From Dryocosmus kuriphilus (lineage: Eukaryota; Arthropoda; Insecta; Hymenoptera; Cynipidae): 64,000 bases of DNA. Position numbers and translations under genes: made by a program. The notes below the pieces were generated by a model that searched no databases, was not told the origin of the DNA, and saw only the letters and a program-made list of their open reading frames with translations. This document shows, one piece after another, positions 1-11,929 of this stretch (positions are counted from its first letter, which is position 1; every line of letters starts with the position of its first letter). The stretch lies in assembly GCA_038277395.1 (NCBI GenBank), contig CM076193.1, forward strand, positions 67,982,677-68,046,676, given 5' to 3'.

Positions 1-38
1 AGTTTATTTTCTTTTTAACTCATACAGAAAACATCGCA

Positions 39-2331
39 ATGCCAAACATAATTCCTTATTATCACCTTACGAAAATGAAAATGTTCGAGGTGTTTATAAA
101 GAAACTTCTCCCTTCGATTCCCCGTGGTCATCAAGTGCAAATTGAACCGAACTATATGCGGAATCAGAAAGTTCATTGGATGAATCTGACTCCATATTTG
201 CAGATGATTTCTTGTACGAAGAATCAGTGCCAGTTTCAAGTGGTTGTTGGGAAAAAGCATGTTCATTTGTCGCTAAATTGTATAGGTTTGCAGATATTCC
301 CAGAAAGCGAGTTGATCAAATAATAACCGAAGTTTCAAATTTAATAAAAAATGAAGTTCAGTCTATGCAACCTGACGTACGTAAATTCGCGACAGAATCT
401 AAGAAATTTTAACAAAATATTCAGCACCATTCCAGAACTTACAATCTGAGTCTCAACGTTTTCGACACTTTCAGCAACATCAAACATTCATACCTCCACA
501 AAATCATAAATTGGGTGAGGTCAAGACCGTAGTAGAAAAACAGGGGGAAAGTTCATAATGCACAAGGAAATAGTTCTGCAATTTGTTCCTGCCAGTAAAG
601 TTTTAAAACTTTTTTTTGAACTGCCTGGGAATTTCATGAGCACTCAGAAATACTTAGAAGATATTCGGCAAAATATATTCCTGATTCAGAATGTCTTGCA
701 AGGATCTCTCTGAAAGAAGAAAACTCTACCTCATGGGAACAAAATCTTATATCCTGTGGAGTTATATTTGGATAACTATGAAAATAACAACCCTCTCGGG
801 AGCCACAAAGGAGTTTCGAAATGCGGTTCTGTTTATTTAAGAGTGAGATGTGTTCCTCAAGAGCTGCACTCTAAGTTAGAAAACTTTTTCATGTTTATAC
901 TATTTAACTCCAAGCATCGATTTCAATTCACAAATAAAATCATTTTACTTCGAGCGATTGAAGAACTTAAGGTACTTCAGGAAGAAGGGATATCGATAAC
1001 GGTTAACGGTGAGCAAAAACAGATCTATTTCGCGCTAGTAGTAATTTCGGGCGAAAATTTAGGCATTCACTCTATTCTTGGTCTCGTTGAAAGTTTTTCT
1101 TCGAATTTATTCTGTCCCTTTTGTTTAACGACGAATAAAAAGCTTCACTTAATATTCAACGAACGTGATTGCGTCCTTCGTAATAAAGAAAATTATGTAA
1201 CACTCCTATCTGCAAATAAAGTGTCAATTTCTGGAATAAAAGAAAATTCTATTTTCCACCAGCTAGAAAATTTTCATATTAATGAAAACTTAACTGTTGA
1301 TTCTCAACATGACTTTCTTGAAGAAGTTCTACGCTACGAAGTAGCTCAAATACTGAACGATTTAATGTATAAATGCAGTTTTTTCACTCTTGAAGATATA
1401 AAATTGTGACTGGCTGGATTCAATTATGGAACATATGACAATGTTAACATTTGCGCTTTCCAAGAGTCATATAATTAATCATTATCTGATCATTTCATCA
1501 GCTGAAGTGCTAAATCTCGTCAGAAGTTTATTACTAATTGTAGGGCTGTTCGTCCCTGAGGAAACCGTCCAATGGCAATCACTTATAAAATTGCGACGAA
1601 TCGTAGAAATCTGCTTGAGCAAAGTTGTTGATAGTTTAACATATATGTTGCTTGATACTGAAATAAAGGAATATTTAAGTGCACTTTCTGATACGCACCC
1701 AAATCAAGTGAAACCTAAACAGCATTTTTTAGTATATTATTAGCGAGTAATGAAAGAAGTCGGTCCTCTTACAAACTGTATGCGTTACGAAAGCAAACAT
1801 CGAGAGGGAAAAGTTTCTTCACATGTAGCAACTTGTCTAAAAAACGTTTGCCAAACTATTGCCATTAAACAGCAGCTAATGCTGAATTACCGTTTTTTAA
1901 ATGAGGATACTTCCAATTCTCCGTTTATATCGGGAACTGCAAAGAATATCATCGTTTACGAATTAGATGATGTTCAGAATTTCCTGCACTTGATCCCACA
2001 ATCTGATATAAATAGTGTTTCTTCGGCAAATTGGGTAGAGTACTTAGGCCACAAGATAATACGTAATAGTCTAGGTACAATTTTTTCAGAAAATGGGCCA
2101 GAATTTTATCTCGTCCACACAATTTTAGTCACTGATAAGGAGCTTCAAATAGTATCTAAAAGGCTTGACGATTTCCTCTTTGACCAAAATTTACAAGCTC
2201 ATAAAGTTTTCGACGATGACTGCTACATATATTGTCTATTAAAATTAGAAGATATCGCGTCATACGTAATTGTTACTATTAGAAATAAGTTGGCTAACCG
2301 GTACAATTATATACCAAAGTACTGGATATAG
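39..2331 (+). pseudogene. Decayed transposon-encoded protein (NNPLGSHKG family, CACTA/tnp2-like)
   Basis: One gene can be followed on the plus strand through several frames. Residues from 176 (motif FVAKLYRFADIPRKRV) lead into a stretch near 640-755 (ENFMSTQKYLED). The longest open part is 756-1409, with NNPLGSHKG, LENFFMF and GIHSILGLVESFSSN. Then come 1426-1743 (LVRSLLLIVGLFVPEE) and 1750-2331 (MRYESKHREGK, AIKQQL). This order matches a transposon-encoded protein family widespread in insects and vertebrates. I place it near CACTA/tnp2-type transposases from memory of the motifs, and the superfamily is uncertain. The last two pieces share a frame and are split by a single TAG at 1741-1743. 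Stops near 413 and 1407 and frame changes before 756 and near 1458 make it a pseudogene. The N-terminus may lie outside the window. Confidence 0.7.
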
Positions 2332-2339
2332 AAAGGCAT

Positions 2340-5055
2340 AATTATAGGGTTAAGAATTTTTGTAGTTTATAAACGTATGTCTCCAATTATGACACTGCAC
2401 TTGTGTATATATATATATATATATGGTATATGGTTCCACAGATTTTATAGTCTAAAGTTCTGGGTAGTCTTTTTTAGTTCATAAACTCCATAAACTGTAT
2501 ATTGTATTTTTTTTATAAAAAAAATATATGTTTTTCTTGTACAAAAACATGGAATTTTTGACTCAAAAATATGATTTTTTAATAAAAAAGATTATTTCTG
2601 CCAAATAGTTTAATATTTAAAAAAGAATTAAATTTTTTTTTAAATTTAAATTTTAAGAGTAAGAAAAAGACGAAAACAAATGCAATATCTTCTTTTATAA
2701 CTAACAAAATGGATTTTTTGGACTCCAATTACAGTTAATTTTTATATGTATATTTCAAGTTATTTTAGAGAAAAATATTTATCTTACATATATTATCAAT
2801 CTTCCAGCATTTATGCAACTCACGAAATCTTAAACATTGAAACATTTAAAATAATCAAATGACACAGTTATAATATAACATTTAAATAAAACATGTCAAA
2901 AAAATATTCGAAGTTGAAGTAAGAAAATTAAATATCACTTGGGTCACCACCAATTTTTGGCCCGGCACTGGGCGTTTTTCACAAGCTGTGAGAATTTGGC
3001 TGGTTAGTATATAAGGACCATTTCGACCGATATACTCAGCGTACGATATTCTGTGTTAGGGAATTGCGTTATAGTAGTGTTAAGTTAGGTTATAGAATTA
3101 GGTTTGTGTGCATTTAGATAAGTGAAGAATACGTTTCTCTTGTGTTAACTGTGTGACTTTGTAATGTAAACAAAAGACTACAAATCTGGTGTCTGCTTTA
3201 CAGTGGTACTTTTTTTATTTTGCTTTAGAACCCTTCATATTTTCCTAGACTGTCTTGGAAATTATATTCGCTGCCTCTTCACTTTTTTCCAGACTCTCTT
3301 AGACATTTTTTAGAGTCTCCAAGTTGTTTTTGCTTTATAAAAATTTTCTAGACAGCCCAGGACTTTATATAGTTCTTTCTTGCACTTAGTATTGAAATAC
3401 CTTGTACATATTCAAAGAAGGAGGCTTTCAATTTTTATAACATTTTGGTTCCCGTCCAAGATTCCCAGACTGAGTTGTACACTTTTTATAAGACAAATTT
3501 TTTCCGTGTGTCGTGAAATTGGAAGCACCAAAAAAAGAAAATTGATGTCCATAATATATTAATACAATTTTCGGCGACTATGGACGTATTTGGAAAGAAA
3601 TAATTAATTTAAGTAAAACAAAGAAGTGTATTAATTAGTCACATAGATTTTTTGAAGACTTATTTCTTTCATTTATGTACTTATAATGATGTTGATGTTC
3701 ACTTAAGTTAGATGCGTTGCACCGGCGATAATTTGTTGTTGCAACCGCGATTGTATAAAAAGTGAATAATTCATAGCTTTTTTTTCTTATAATTTTATAT
3801 TACTTAATGATTGTTTAATTTTGCACTCTTTTGAATATGAAGGAATAATTTAATAAATGTTTCATAATTGACAGACTTTTTTATTTTTGTAATATGATCT
3901 TAAAAGGTGGGCAGATTTCGTTGCAGCCGCAATAGCCCTATAAGCCTATCTTTCGGCTATTTATAAACAGGTTATAAACAGGTTAAAATGCAACCCTCCA
4001 AACAATAATTTTTAAAAAATTTTTCAAATTTTATTGTTAGGACGCTTGAATGAGTCTAAATATTTCACCCTCGGTAATAGAATCGTCCTTGGGCTCTACG
4101 AAACCGAAAAGAGAAATTTTCTAAAGGCAACCTCCAAAACCATCCCTACACCCTAAAAACAACCCCTCAAAATAAATATACGTAAGCTCTAAATCTACTT
4201 ATACTATATCAGAATTTTGGGCTATTTTCGGGTTCTCAAAAAGCCCAAAAAATGTTCTAAATCAACCCCTGTACAATTTTGAAAATTATATATATACTTT
4301 GATACTTTGACTACTTTTTGAAATTTTCCAAGTCATTTAACCGACAATACAACTCTCTACTATGTAAATTACAGGAGATAGCGCAGTAATCTTTAATTGC
4401 AATTTACGTTAATTGTTATTAATATATTAAAATGTAGCTTGTACGTATGCGTAGTCAAAATATTGAAATAAATATATATAATAATTTTCATAACTCTCCA
4501 ATTGTTTATCTTAAAGTTCTCATCATTGAAAGATAGGCCACACCAGAGTGACGCGAAGAAACTGAAATTTTCAACTTTTCACGCAGGATATTTTTAAAAA
4601 TAATTATCGGAAATGAACAAGTGTGGACTTTGCTTATGCGTCATAAAGCAGGTTTTCTCGTGGTATAATCCGCGTAATTCTGTGATGCTTTTTTTAACGA
4701 GCAATTAAAAAAGTGTAGAGCTAATTCAGAGGAGCCTTCGCAAAGTGAACGAATGTTAGCAGATTCCTCTATGTAGTGTAAAATAATTTGTCAAATAATT
4801 TTCAGATATTATATTATCTCTACAATTAGTTTCTTCAACGATTTTCTGCGGCGAAATATCACCTTTGCTTCAAAGTCTGTTATTAATATCTGTTAAGGTT
4901 CTATATTATAAATATAAACATTCTGCTTCCACCAGATGTCACCATATGCCCAGGTTGACGCGGGAACTCGTCAACCCTACCATGGTTCTCGGGTCTACAG
5001 AGTCTTTCGTCAGATAGTTCATCTCAGATCTCAATTATAACACAGGCCTACAAAA
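2340..5055. other. AT-rich stretch without recognisable gene
   Basis: I see no coding signal in this stretch beyond short chance ORFs. It contains a short TA microsatellite at about 2405-2424, many A and T runs, and one promoter-like patch near 3010 that is listed separately. The weak 60-codon ORF at 3380-3562 has no recognisable motif and a strongly AT-driven composition. Confidence 0.6.
3008..3045 (+). promoter_or_regulatory. TATA plus initiator-like core promoter candidate
   Basis: TATATAAGG at 3008-3016 is followed about 28 bases later by TCAGC, an arthropod initiator-like motif at 3036-3040. That is the spacing expected of an insect core promoter. The flanking 2941-3120 is also less AT-rich than its surroundings. 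No ORF of convincing quality follows, so it may belong to a dead retroelement or an LTR. This is motif matching only. Confidence 0.25.
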
Positions 5056-5059
5056 ATGA

Positions 5060-5475
5060 GAGGTTTGTTTCCACACAGATATCTTTTTTCACTTAATTTT
5101 TCAAGCTGAATCCGAATCAGGCAGCATAATTTGTCTGGCACGTCAGGATTTTGAGACATTCTAACCTGAAAGAGCAAAAAGGCCGTTTTTCGGCATACTG
5201 AGAAGAAAATAACTTCGAAACGTGAAGGTAGTCGACAATTTGGTCATCAGATTCGGATTTCTCATGAAAAAATCTACGGAAATTGACGAATATCTTTTAG
5301 TTTCGAAATTATTTTCATCTGAGTATACCGAAGAATGGTCATTTTTGCACATTCAGGTTAGAATATCTCAAAATCCTGATGTTTTAGACAAATTTTGCTG
5401 CCATATTCGGATTCATCGTGAAAAATTACGTGAGACAACACCTTCACATATCAGTGGGGAAATTGTGTATGCTGT
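5060..5475. repeat. Imperfect inverted repeat (fold-back or MITE-like)
   Basis: The arm at about 5060-5225 reads as a diverged reverse complement of about 5285-5475. Paired segments include the blocks around 'cacgtcaggattttgagac' (5139) and 'ctcaaaatcctgatg' (5367), and 'gctgaatccgaatc' (5105) against 'attcggattcatcgtg' (5406). The spacer is about 60 bases. The opposed ORFs here (5161-5352 minus, 5222-5506 plus) are products of this symmetry and are not called as genes. Confidence 0.65.
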
Positions 5476-5554
5476 GAATTACTTCACATTGTATTTTGTT
5501 TCGTGAAATGTTATATCGAATTTAAGAGGATGGCAGCGAAAAATAAAATACGAT

Positions 5555-5945
5555 GTGATTGATGAAATTGTTGATAAGTGCAGGAGTTCTGTTATAACTG
5601 AAAATAGAATAAAAAATGGAAAATCAGATGCGATTTGGATGACAATGTCTGCTGAATTAGCAAGGGACGAAGCACTAGAAGTATCGGCGTCATCGCTTTA
5701 TTCATATGTTTCCTGCAACAATAATAATATTCGCACAAAAATAACAATTGAGTCAAACGTTAGTTCTATCAACGATGTACATAAGTGGTAACAAAGATGA
5801 AATATTGAATGGAAAGATTGTGTTACCGAAAACGATATTTCTGGGGAATCGCACTATCCGTTTGAGGACGAATCACGTACCTACTTTCAATGACAACATA
5901 GAAGTTTATTTTAACAAGAATAAATTTGAAGAATTTTTTTTTTAA
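5555..5945 (+). pseudogene. Unidentified ORF remnant beside the inverted repeat
   Basis: Two overlapping short frames, 5555-5791 and 5748-5945, look like pieces of one protein (MIDEIVDKCRSS, IKNGKSDAIWMTMSAELAR, then KIVLPKTIFLGN). I do not recognise the family. Its position next to an inverted repeat suggests a transposon gene tail, but that is only context. It could also be chance coding in AT-rich DNA. Confidence 0.25.
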
Positions 5946-5949
5946 AAGT

Positions 5950-7135
5950 CACACAATAATAAGCGTGGTCAAAATCACGTACGTCCAAACCTATAACGTG
6001 AATATTCCGTTTTAGAAAGTGTAAATCGGTAAGTACAAGTTACGAAAAAAGTATTTCAAAAATACTCTCAACACAAAGAGGTATCCTCAGTGGAAAATGC
6101 AATTGCAGCATTCACATGGGTGAAATTTAGGGCGTAAATGGGGTACAAATTATAATTCAGCTTAACGTGATTCTCATTTACTTGTACTAAATTGTGCTTT
6201 CTTTTTTTGGCCTTAATGCTCATAAAGTATTAAAATGTACCTTATAAAAATATCAATAGAAAAAGTTTTTAGCATGATTAGAAATCACTTCTAATAGGTA
6301 ATAAGGTCAATAATGTCTTTTTTAAATACCAAATGACAACATTTGCATGAATAAAAAATCGTTTACAAATAACGAAATAAATATAATATTTAAGAAAAAA
6401 CTAAAAACATTTATTAAAAACCTAAAAACATTTAGCGGAAAATAATATGAAACTGTTGAAAACACAGTTGGGTTAAACAACTGTGTGATTAATAGTAAAC
6501 ATATTTCCATAATTTAATATTTTATTAGTTGTTGTTTGCTAATAGTTGGTCATTAGTTGATGTTTCTTGGACCAGTTTCATCATTAATAAACATTTGATC
6601 AGAAATATACAAACTAATTTTTAAATACTACAGTTTACTGCGAGAGCATTCAATGACAATTCATTTACACAGAAAAAAAGTCTACTCTATATTACGGTCT
6701 GTTCTTATGACATAAAGCTATATTTAAGCCCACTTTTTGTCTTAAAATAAGACCGTAAGCCCATTTTTCGGCTTAAAACAAGCCCTCTTTGTCTGAAAAC
6801 AAGACTGGTTTTCTTAATTCAATGACTTCTTTATATGCAAATTCCCGCACTAATTAAGTAAAGTAATAATAATCAATTAGAAATTAACAATTTTTCACAT
6901 TTATTTTTACAAAAAATGAAAATGTTCTATTCTTAGTGTCGATGTAACAGTACAAGATATATTCGTTTACAATTAATTTTTCATGAGAAAATTCAGAACC
7001 AACTTTAAACTTCTGGCAATTATTCTAATTACAAATTTAAACAAAAATGTTTGTGGAGTGCTAATTTGCAGGTATATTAAGCACATGCTATGTGGTCCAA
7101 AATTTTTTTCGAATTTTCAATTTCTGAATCACTTA
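5950..7135. other. Non-coding stretch
   Basis: No supported gene. A short internally repetitive patch at about 6715-6806 alternates 'aagccca/ctttttgtcttaaaa/taagac' blocks three to four times. The remainder is AT-rich and unassigned. Confidence 0.55.
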
Positions 7136-7139
7136 TTAT

Positions 7140-8910
7140 TTTGTGTTCTTTGGTAAAACAAATTAAAGGTAGCTCTCGGCTCCAAAGCGGTTAAAAATAC
7201 TATAAATCGTTTAATTTCTAAACGAGTCGTAAATGCTTCACAGGGGTGATGTAGAATAATTGCACGATCAAGACGAAGGTCAACAATTTTATTTTGTAAA
7301 TGAATTGGCTCTCAAATTCACTAGAATACCTTTAAATACTGTAACTTCTTAATTATCTCTTCCATATTTTTGAATAATAATTTTTTTTAATGATTTGTCC
7401 TTACAATTTTTATTTCTCTTTGATACTTTATAGTATTATAAGATGTGAATTTCAACAAATTATTTGGGGTGAATTTGTTTATAAACTGAAATTTTTAGCC
7501 TTCCTATTGTACGTATAATTATTTTACACATAACTTCTGTGAAGCATTTACGATTCTTTTTTAAATTAAACGATATAAAGAATTTGTATTGCTACTTTTT
7601 TGGGATAATCTTTTACATTCTCATCAGAGAAGGTATTAGATTTAAGTAAAATTTGACTTTCGCAGATTTCATGAAATCTCCACGTTTTGAGACCTCCTGA
7701 ATCCGAAAAAAACGGTTTTTACGACGGTGTCTGTCTGTCTGTTGTCGTCGTCGTTGTCGATAACTTTCGAGGGACTAATCGGATTGGATTGCGCTTTGGT
7801 ACACTTCTTTAAAGGGTAAAAGGAAAGGACGAGTTCGTTAACCAGCGATTTTTGACAAGTGGTTATGGTTTTATTCATCAAAACCGGTTTTTACAGAATC
7901 AAAAAATCCATTTTCCGGCTAAAATATGCGGGGTACAAAAAAAAAAACGGTACAGAGTAAAATTGTTCATCTCAAAAAAATCGACAAATTTTGTTTTAAC
8001 CATTTTTTGCTAAAATGCACGGTTTTTATTTTAATCGAGAAAACGCTATTCAAATTAAAAAACTCTGGTTTGCCGCCAAAATATTCAAGATACAAAAAAA
8101 TGGTAAAGAACAAACTTGTTCAATTCAAAAAGATCTACAAATTTTGTTTTAACCATTTTTTGATAAAATGCATGGCTTTTGTTTTAATCGACAAAATGTT
8201 ATTAAAAATCAATAATTTCAAATTTTCCTCCAAACTATGCAAGATACGAAAAAATGATAATGAACAAAGTTGTTCACCTCAAAAAGGTCCACAAATTTGC
8301 ACTGTATCATTTTTTTGAGCAGACGCGTAGTTTTTGAGTTATACGTGAAATATTTTATGAAATATAAAGAAAATCGCTTTGCAGCAAAACTATTCAAGAT
8401 ATGAGAAAATATTAACAAGCAGAATTGTTCACCTTGGAAAGAGCTACAAAATTTATTTATAAGACTCATCGTTTTAATTTTAGGAATTGAAATCCTGTAT
8501 TGTAAAAATGTGGAAAATACAAAGAAACTTTACCAATCTACAATGTGTTTAAAAAAAATGTAATTATCGAGCGCGATGCGTGGTGCGCGAAGCTCGCGAT
8601 GAGAATGTGCCCTCGAAGCGGGCAGATTTTTTTTCATAATTTGCCCTTAATATTTTCATTTTGCTTTGATAAGTCATAGTACTTTAGGAGTTGAATTTCA
8701 ACAAATCTGGAAATGCATTTATTTTCACGTGAAATTTTTAGCATTTGTATTGTTCACACAATTATTTTACATATCAATTTTGTAAAGCATCTACGATTTT
8801 TTTGGAAATTAAATTATATACTGAATTTTTATCGCTTTCGGACAGCGAGCTGTCTCCAAATTTTTTTTTCAAATCTCAAATAATTAGAAACACTTTGTTC
8901 ACCAAAGTAC
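7140..8910. mobile_element. Non-autonomous fold-back element with internal 153-bp satellite
   Basis: The left end, about 7140-7300, is an imperfect reverse complement of about 8690-8910. Shared blocks include the forms of 'ttctttggtaaaacaaa', 'tcgtttaattt' and 'cgtaaatgcttcac'. A second copy of the right-hand arm lies inside at about 7400-7610, a direct repeat of 8632-8840 some 1.24 kb apart. Between them are a TCTG/GTC-rich patch (7720-7760) and the 153-bp tandem array. There is no transposase, so the element would depend on another for movement. Exact ends and target duplication could not be fixed. Confidence 0.5.
7922..8480. repeat. Tandem repeat, unit about 153 bp, nearly four copies
   Basis: The phrase 'aagatacaaaaaa' followed by 'gttca..tcaaaaag.tc.acaaattttg' and 'cattttttg..aaaatgca' returns at about 7926, 8083, 8236 and 8388. 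That is a period of 152-157 bases. The array ends in a GC-rich block at 8571-8640 containing 'gcgcgaagctcgcg'. Diverged copies of the same unit occur at 19911-20420 and 49440-49970. The apparent 130-codon plus ORF (7926-8318) is the array read in frame and is not called as a gene. Confidence 0.75.
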
Positions 8911-9149
8911 ATAATATAAGGGGACGAGAACTTAAAAAAAAATATTTTTTAGTCCACCCAATCTAGAGTAGGATATACTTCAATACTTCTTATATAACTT
9001 ATTTACATTCAGGAATAGGTCGTGAAATTGTGAAGCTCACTTGTACGGTGACTACAGGAAATGGAACTTGCGGAAAAATGCTCCCTTCGAGGTGTGGAAT
9101 ACATGGTTGAAGACGATTAACAGCTAGGTTTCATTTGCAATACTTCGAC

Positions 9150-9720
9150 GTACATATTTAAAAGCTGCATTCGAAGATGCTAACTGAGAACGGATTGATA
9201 AATATCCTATGAAGGCTGTGGATTGGATACAATTGACTACTCAGAGAAATATTATTCACAAGTACTCGGTAGATCCATTAGTAATCCACTATTGGGCTCC
9301 TGAACAGCTACGAATATACAATACACTTGGGATGAACTTAGATATCATAGATGTACATACATAAGTTGCGATGCGACTGGCAAAATAATTGTGCCGATCA
9401 TTTGGTGGGAAGGAAAGAAGTTAAACGTAATATACATTTATTGTATTTCCACTCATATACTTTAAGTGTATTTGTTACTTGCAAAAATGAGAACAGAGTT
9501 GCATAACACTTGCGCAATTCTTGATTTTCTGGGTGAATTTAAGAGTGAGGGTGCGCGTTCACCTAGGAAATGGTTTGCGATATAGGCAAAGCTATCGTGT
9601 ACGCAATGCGTTTAGAAACGAGGTTCGACCAGTTTGTTATGTACGTCGTGAAGCTGCACACTTCAAACATTTGCATGCAATCCTTCTTAATGACTTTAAG
9701 CCTAATATTTCAAAGGTGCT
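9150..9720 (+). pseudogene. Transposase-like relic
   Basis: Shifting frames on the plus strand give VDWIQLTTQRN, HKYSVDPLVIHYWAPEQLRIYN, then ISCDATGKIIVPI near 9360 and MVCDIGKAIV near 9570. A 'DATG' core followed by a second 'xVCD' block resembles transposon-encoded proteins of MULE-like type in insects. I cannot name the family with certainty. Many stops and frame changes show it is long dead. It directly precedes the ATT microsatellite and the Merlin element. Confidence 0.4.
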
Positions 9721-9779
9721 CAAAAAAGCTCTGAGTCTTTTGATAGAAAGTTGTTCGGACTTTAAAGGAAAACTTTTTA

Positions 9780-9870
9780 TTATACTATTATTAGTATTAT
9801 TATTATTATTATATTATTATATTTTTATTTTTATTATAATATTATAATATATTACTATATAATAATAATA
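9780..9870. repeat. ATT/TA-rich microsatellite
   Basis: Runs of 'tta', 'tat' and 'aat' units fill about 9780-9870, immediately left of the Merlin terminal repeat. The low complexity hides any target site duplication on this side. Confidence 0.8.
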
Positions 9871-9871
9871 T

Positions 9872-10140
9872 GGGTGCATTTCCGAATAGCGGATACCTCC
9901 AATTTCTTTGAAACTGCGTATACTTACGTATTTTGACGCGCTGATTACGAAAATCATAGTGAAAATTGGCGACTAGGCTATTTTCATGGTGAAAACCATA
10001 AAAAACCCATAAAATTGATGGTTTTTTTATGTTTATCTCAGTAAATATACAAAATATATAAAAACCTTTTAAACAATAGTTGTAGCTAGCATAAAAATAC
10101 ATCTTTTATGTTTTATATACTTTTTCTCTTAAACCATTAT
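9872..10140. repeat. Merlin left terminal inverted repeat
   Basis: Reverse complement of 12155-12427 over about 270 bases with scattered substitutions. Examples are 'aattggcgactagg', 'ttttcatggtgaaaacc' and 'gcataaaaatacatctttta', each found on both sides. The length is large for a Merlin element. The minus-strand ORF covering 9842-10102 mirrors the plus-strand ORF in the right repeat and is not a gene. Confidence 0.85.
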
Positions 10141-10395
10141 TTTCCGAGAAAAATGGGATAATGTTCCAACAAGTACATTTTGACAAGACTCCATTAGTTT
10201 CGGCATTGCCTACTTACGCACTTTACCACGGGAAGGTTGGAGCTTGGTCTTTAAAGTGCATGTTTTTTTTTTGCTTTTCGTATTTTAGTTTATTTTTTGC
10301 ATTTTTTTTAATTTAATTTTTTGAAAAGTAACGCTTGAGTAAAAGAAAGAAGAAGTAAGAAAAAGTAACGTTTAACGAAAAAAGAACGTAAAAAA

Positions 10396-11331
10396 TTAGT
10401 TTCCTTTGCCAGGATAGCAAATTTTTATGTCAGTGATCAACTGAGAAAAGGGATCTGCGTTTAGTTTTCTTACCAGACGCCGCCACAAAAATTCGCAAAG
10501 ATGGTCTGCTAAGTTGTTTTTGTGAACTCCACCCCGTGATAGGGAGCGTCGCATCCAACGCCAGGACGATTCTATATTTTGTGTGTGCGCTCCAGTTTCC
10601 TGATTCACAAACTCTTGAGAATGATTCACAGTTTTGTGGACATAACCATGAGCTTTCAGATTTAAGTAGCCTTTCCAGCAGTCTGTTTGGATTTCTGTGC
10701 CAATTGCTATATGCTTCTGGATCAAAGAGAGTAAGGCTGTTTCATCTCTTTTGTTATCAGGGCAAATTTCCAATCGATAATTCTCAGGATGCCTCCTGTG
10801 AATCATTCCCAAGATCCAAGAGCCTTCCACCACACGTCCTCTTTCGTACTTTCGACGTCCTATTTTACACTCATCGATTTCTACAATTTCCCCCACGCCT
10901 CCTATTTTACCTTCATTTTCAAACTGTTGGTCAAGAGCAACCATACAAACTTCTCGACAAAAGGAAAAGCGATCGGCAACACTTTCCCTGGACACCTGCT
11001 GACCTTCAATTATACTGCTTTCGCGAATGGTTTGTTCAAAGGTTAAATTAACAGCAAAGCTGTGTGTAATTAACATGCAGGCTGCTGCTGAAATGTGAGA
11101 TTGCTCAAACCACGTATTTTCCGCTACAGTAGCATTATGAGAGTATTTGCCCTTTTTTCGGCATTTAAATTGACCACAGGTAAATACTGATTCGTGTAGG
11201 GTCATGTTCTTTTTATGTTTAATGCAATATCTTGTGCTTGGAATGAGTTCGATATCGCGTAACCACTGAAGGGTTTTTTCGCGATCTTGGAAAATAGAGC
11301 TCAAAGTGAAGATGTTATGAATCTGATTCAT
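10396..11331 (-). CDS. Merlin-type DDE transposase (IS1016/ISXO2-like), intact ORF
   Basis: Cut-and-paste transposase expected to act in the nucleus on the flanking inverted repeats. The open frame runs 327 codons from 11379. I start at the methionine at 11329-11331 (MNQIHNIFTLSSIF) because Merlin proteins begin just before this block. Numbering from the 11379 start, an N-terminal Cys-rich module (C52, C68, C73) is followed by the DDE core: D169 in VEIDECKIG, D233 in QTDCWKGYLNL and E270 in NIESSWRWMRR. The GRRKYERGRVVEGSWILG segment is diagnostic of the ISXO2-like fold. About 311 residues is normal for the family. No stop or frameshift is visible, in contrast to every other transposase in the window, so this copy may be young. 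A GTAAGT just upstream of the start could be a splice donor. Confidence 0.85.
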   Translation of the reverse strand: MNQIHNIFTLSSIFQDREKTLQWLRDIELIPSTRYCIKHKKNMTLHESVFTCGQFKCRKKGKYSHNATVAENTWFEQSHISAAACMLITHSFAVNLTFEQTIRESSIIEGQQVSRESVADRFSFCREVCMVALDQQFENEGKIGGVGEIVEIDECKIGRRKYERGRVVEGSWILGMIHRRHPENYRLEICPDNKRDETALLSLIQKHIAIGTEIQTDCWKGYLNLKAHGYVHKTVNHSQEFVNQETGAHTQNIESSWRWMRRSLSRGGVHKNNLADHLCEFLWRRLVRKLNADPFSQLITDIKICYPGKGN

Positions 11332-11582
11332 TTTTAACAACTTACCAATAACAGCGAAAAAGCTTAATTTAAATAGCAAGAGTTAAGAGAGAGACAGAGC
11401 GACTCACGCGGGACTTGCTCCGTGGCACGTTCAGACTCGATTATTCCAGCACCGACGTGTGTGATGAAGACAATCGAGCGTGCGAGAGAGAGAGGGGGAA
11501 AATAAAGAGTAGGGAGCTAATCCACGCCCAGATGTGAGATGAAAAACGGTAAAAAGTGTAATAAATAATGTTGCTCGAACAA

Positions 11583-11850
11583 AAAATAACTAAGGTCTCA
11601 CACAACCCCCTTTCCCAGGTGTGGTGGGGGCGGGAAGGCACCCCTGCAACAGGTCACATAAATAACTTAGGTCACACACGACCCCCTTTCCCAGGTGTTG
11701 TGGGGGCGGGAAGGCATCCCTGTGATAGGGCACAAAAAATAGCTAAGGTTTCACACAACCCCCTTTCCCAGGTGTTGTGGGGGCGGGGAAGGCATCCCTG
11801 TGATAGGGCACAAAAAATAACTAAGGTCCTACACAACCTTTCATACAATT
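11583..11850. repeat. 77-bp minisatellite, about 3.4 copies
   Basis: Units starting 'aaataactaagg' recur at about 11584, 11660, 11737 and 11815, with periods of 76-78 bases. Each carries 'accccctttcccaggtg' followed by 'tgggggcggg' and 'aaggcatccctg'. Adjacent C- and G-rich blocks could form hairpins or G-quadruplexes. The ORFs read across it in both directions are repeat artefacts. It lies upstream of the Merlin transposase start. Confidence 0.85.
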
Positions 11851-11929
11851 TAAGTCGTACCGCTAAACATTTTGCAGTATTTTTGTGATTTTTCCTATGC
11901 ATTCAGCCACCCTCGGCCTCCTTTCCAGA

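Noticed and set aside
7926..8318. 130-codon ORF as a gene
   Set aside because: It is the 153-bp tandem array read in frame, as the repeating peptide pattern shows.
10536..11051. Plus-strand ORF of 171 codons
   Set aside because: It lies wholly antisense to the Merlin transposase, which has clear catalytic motifs.
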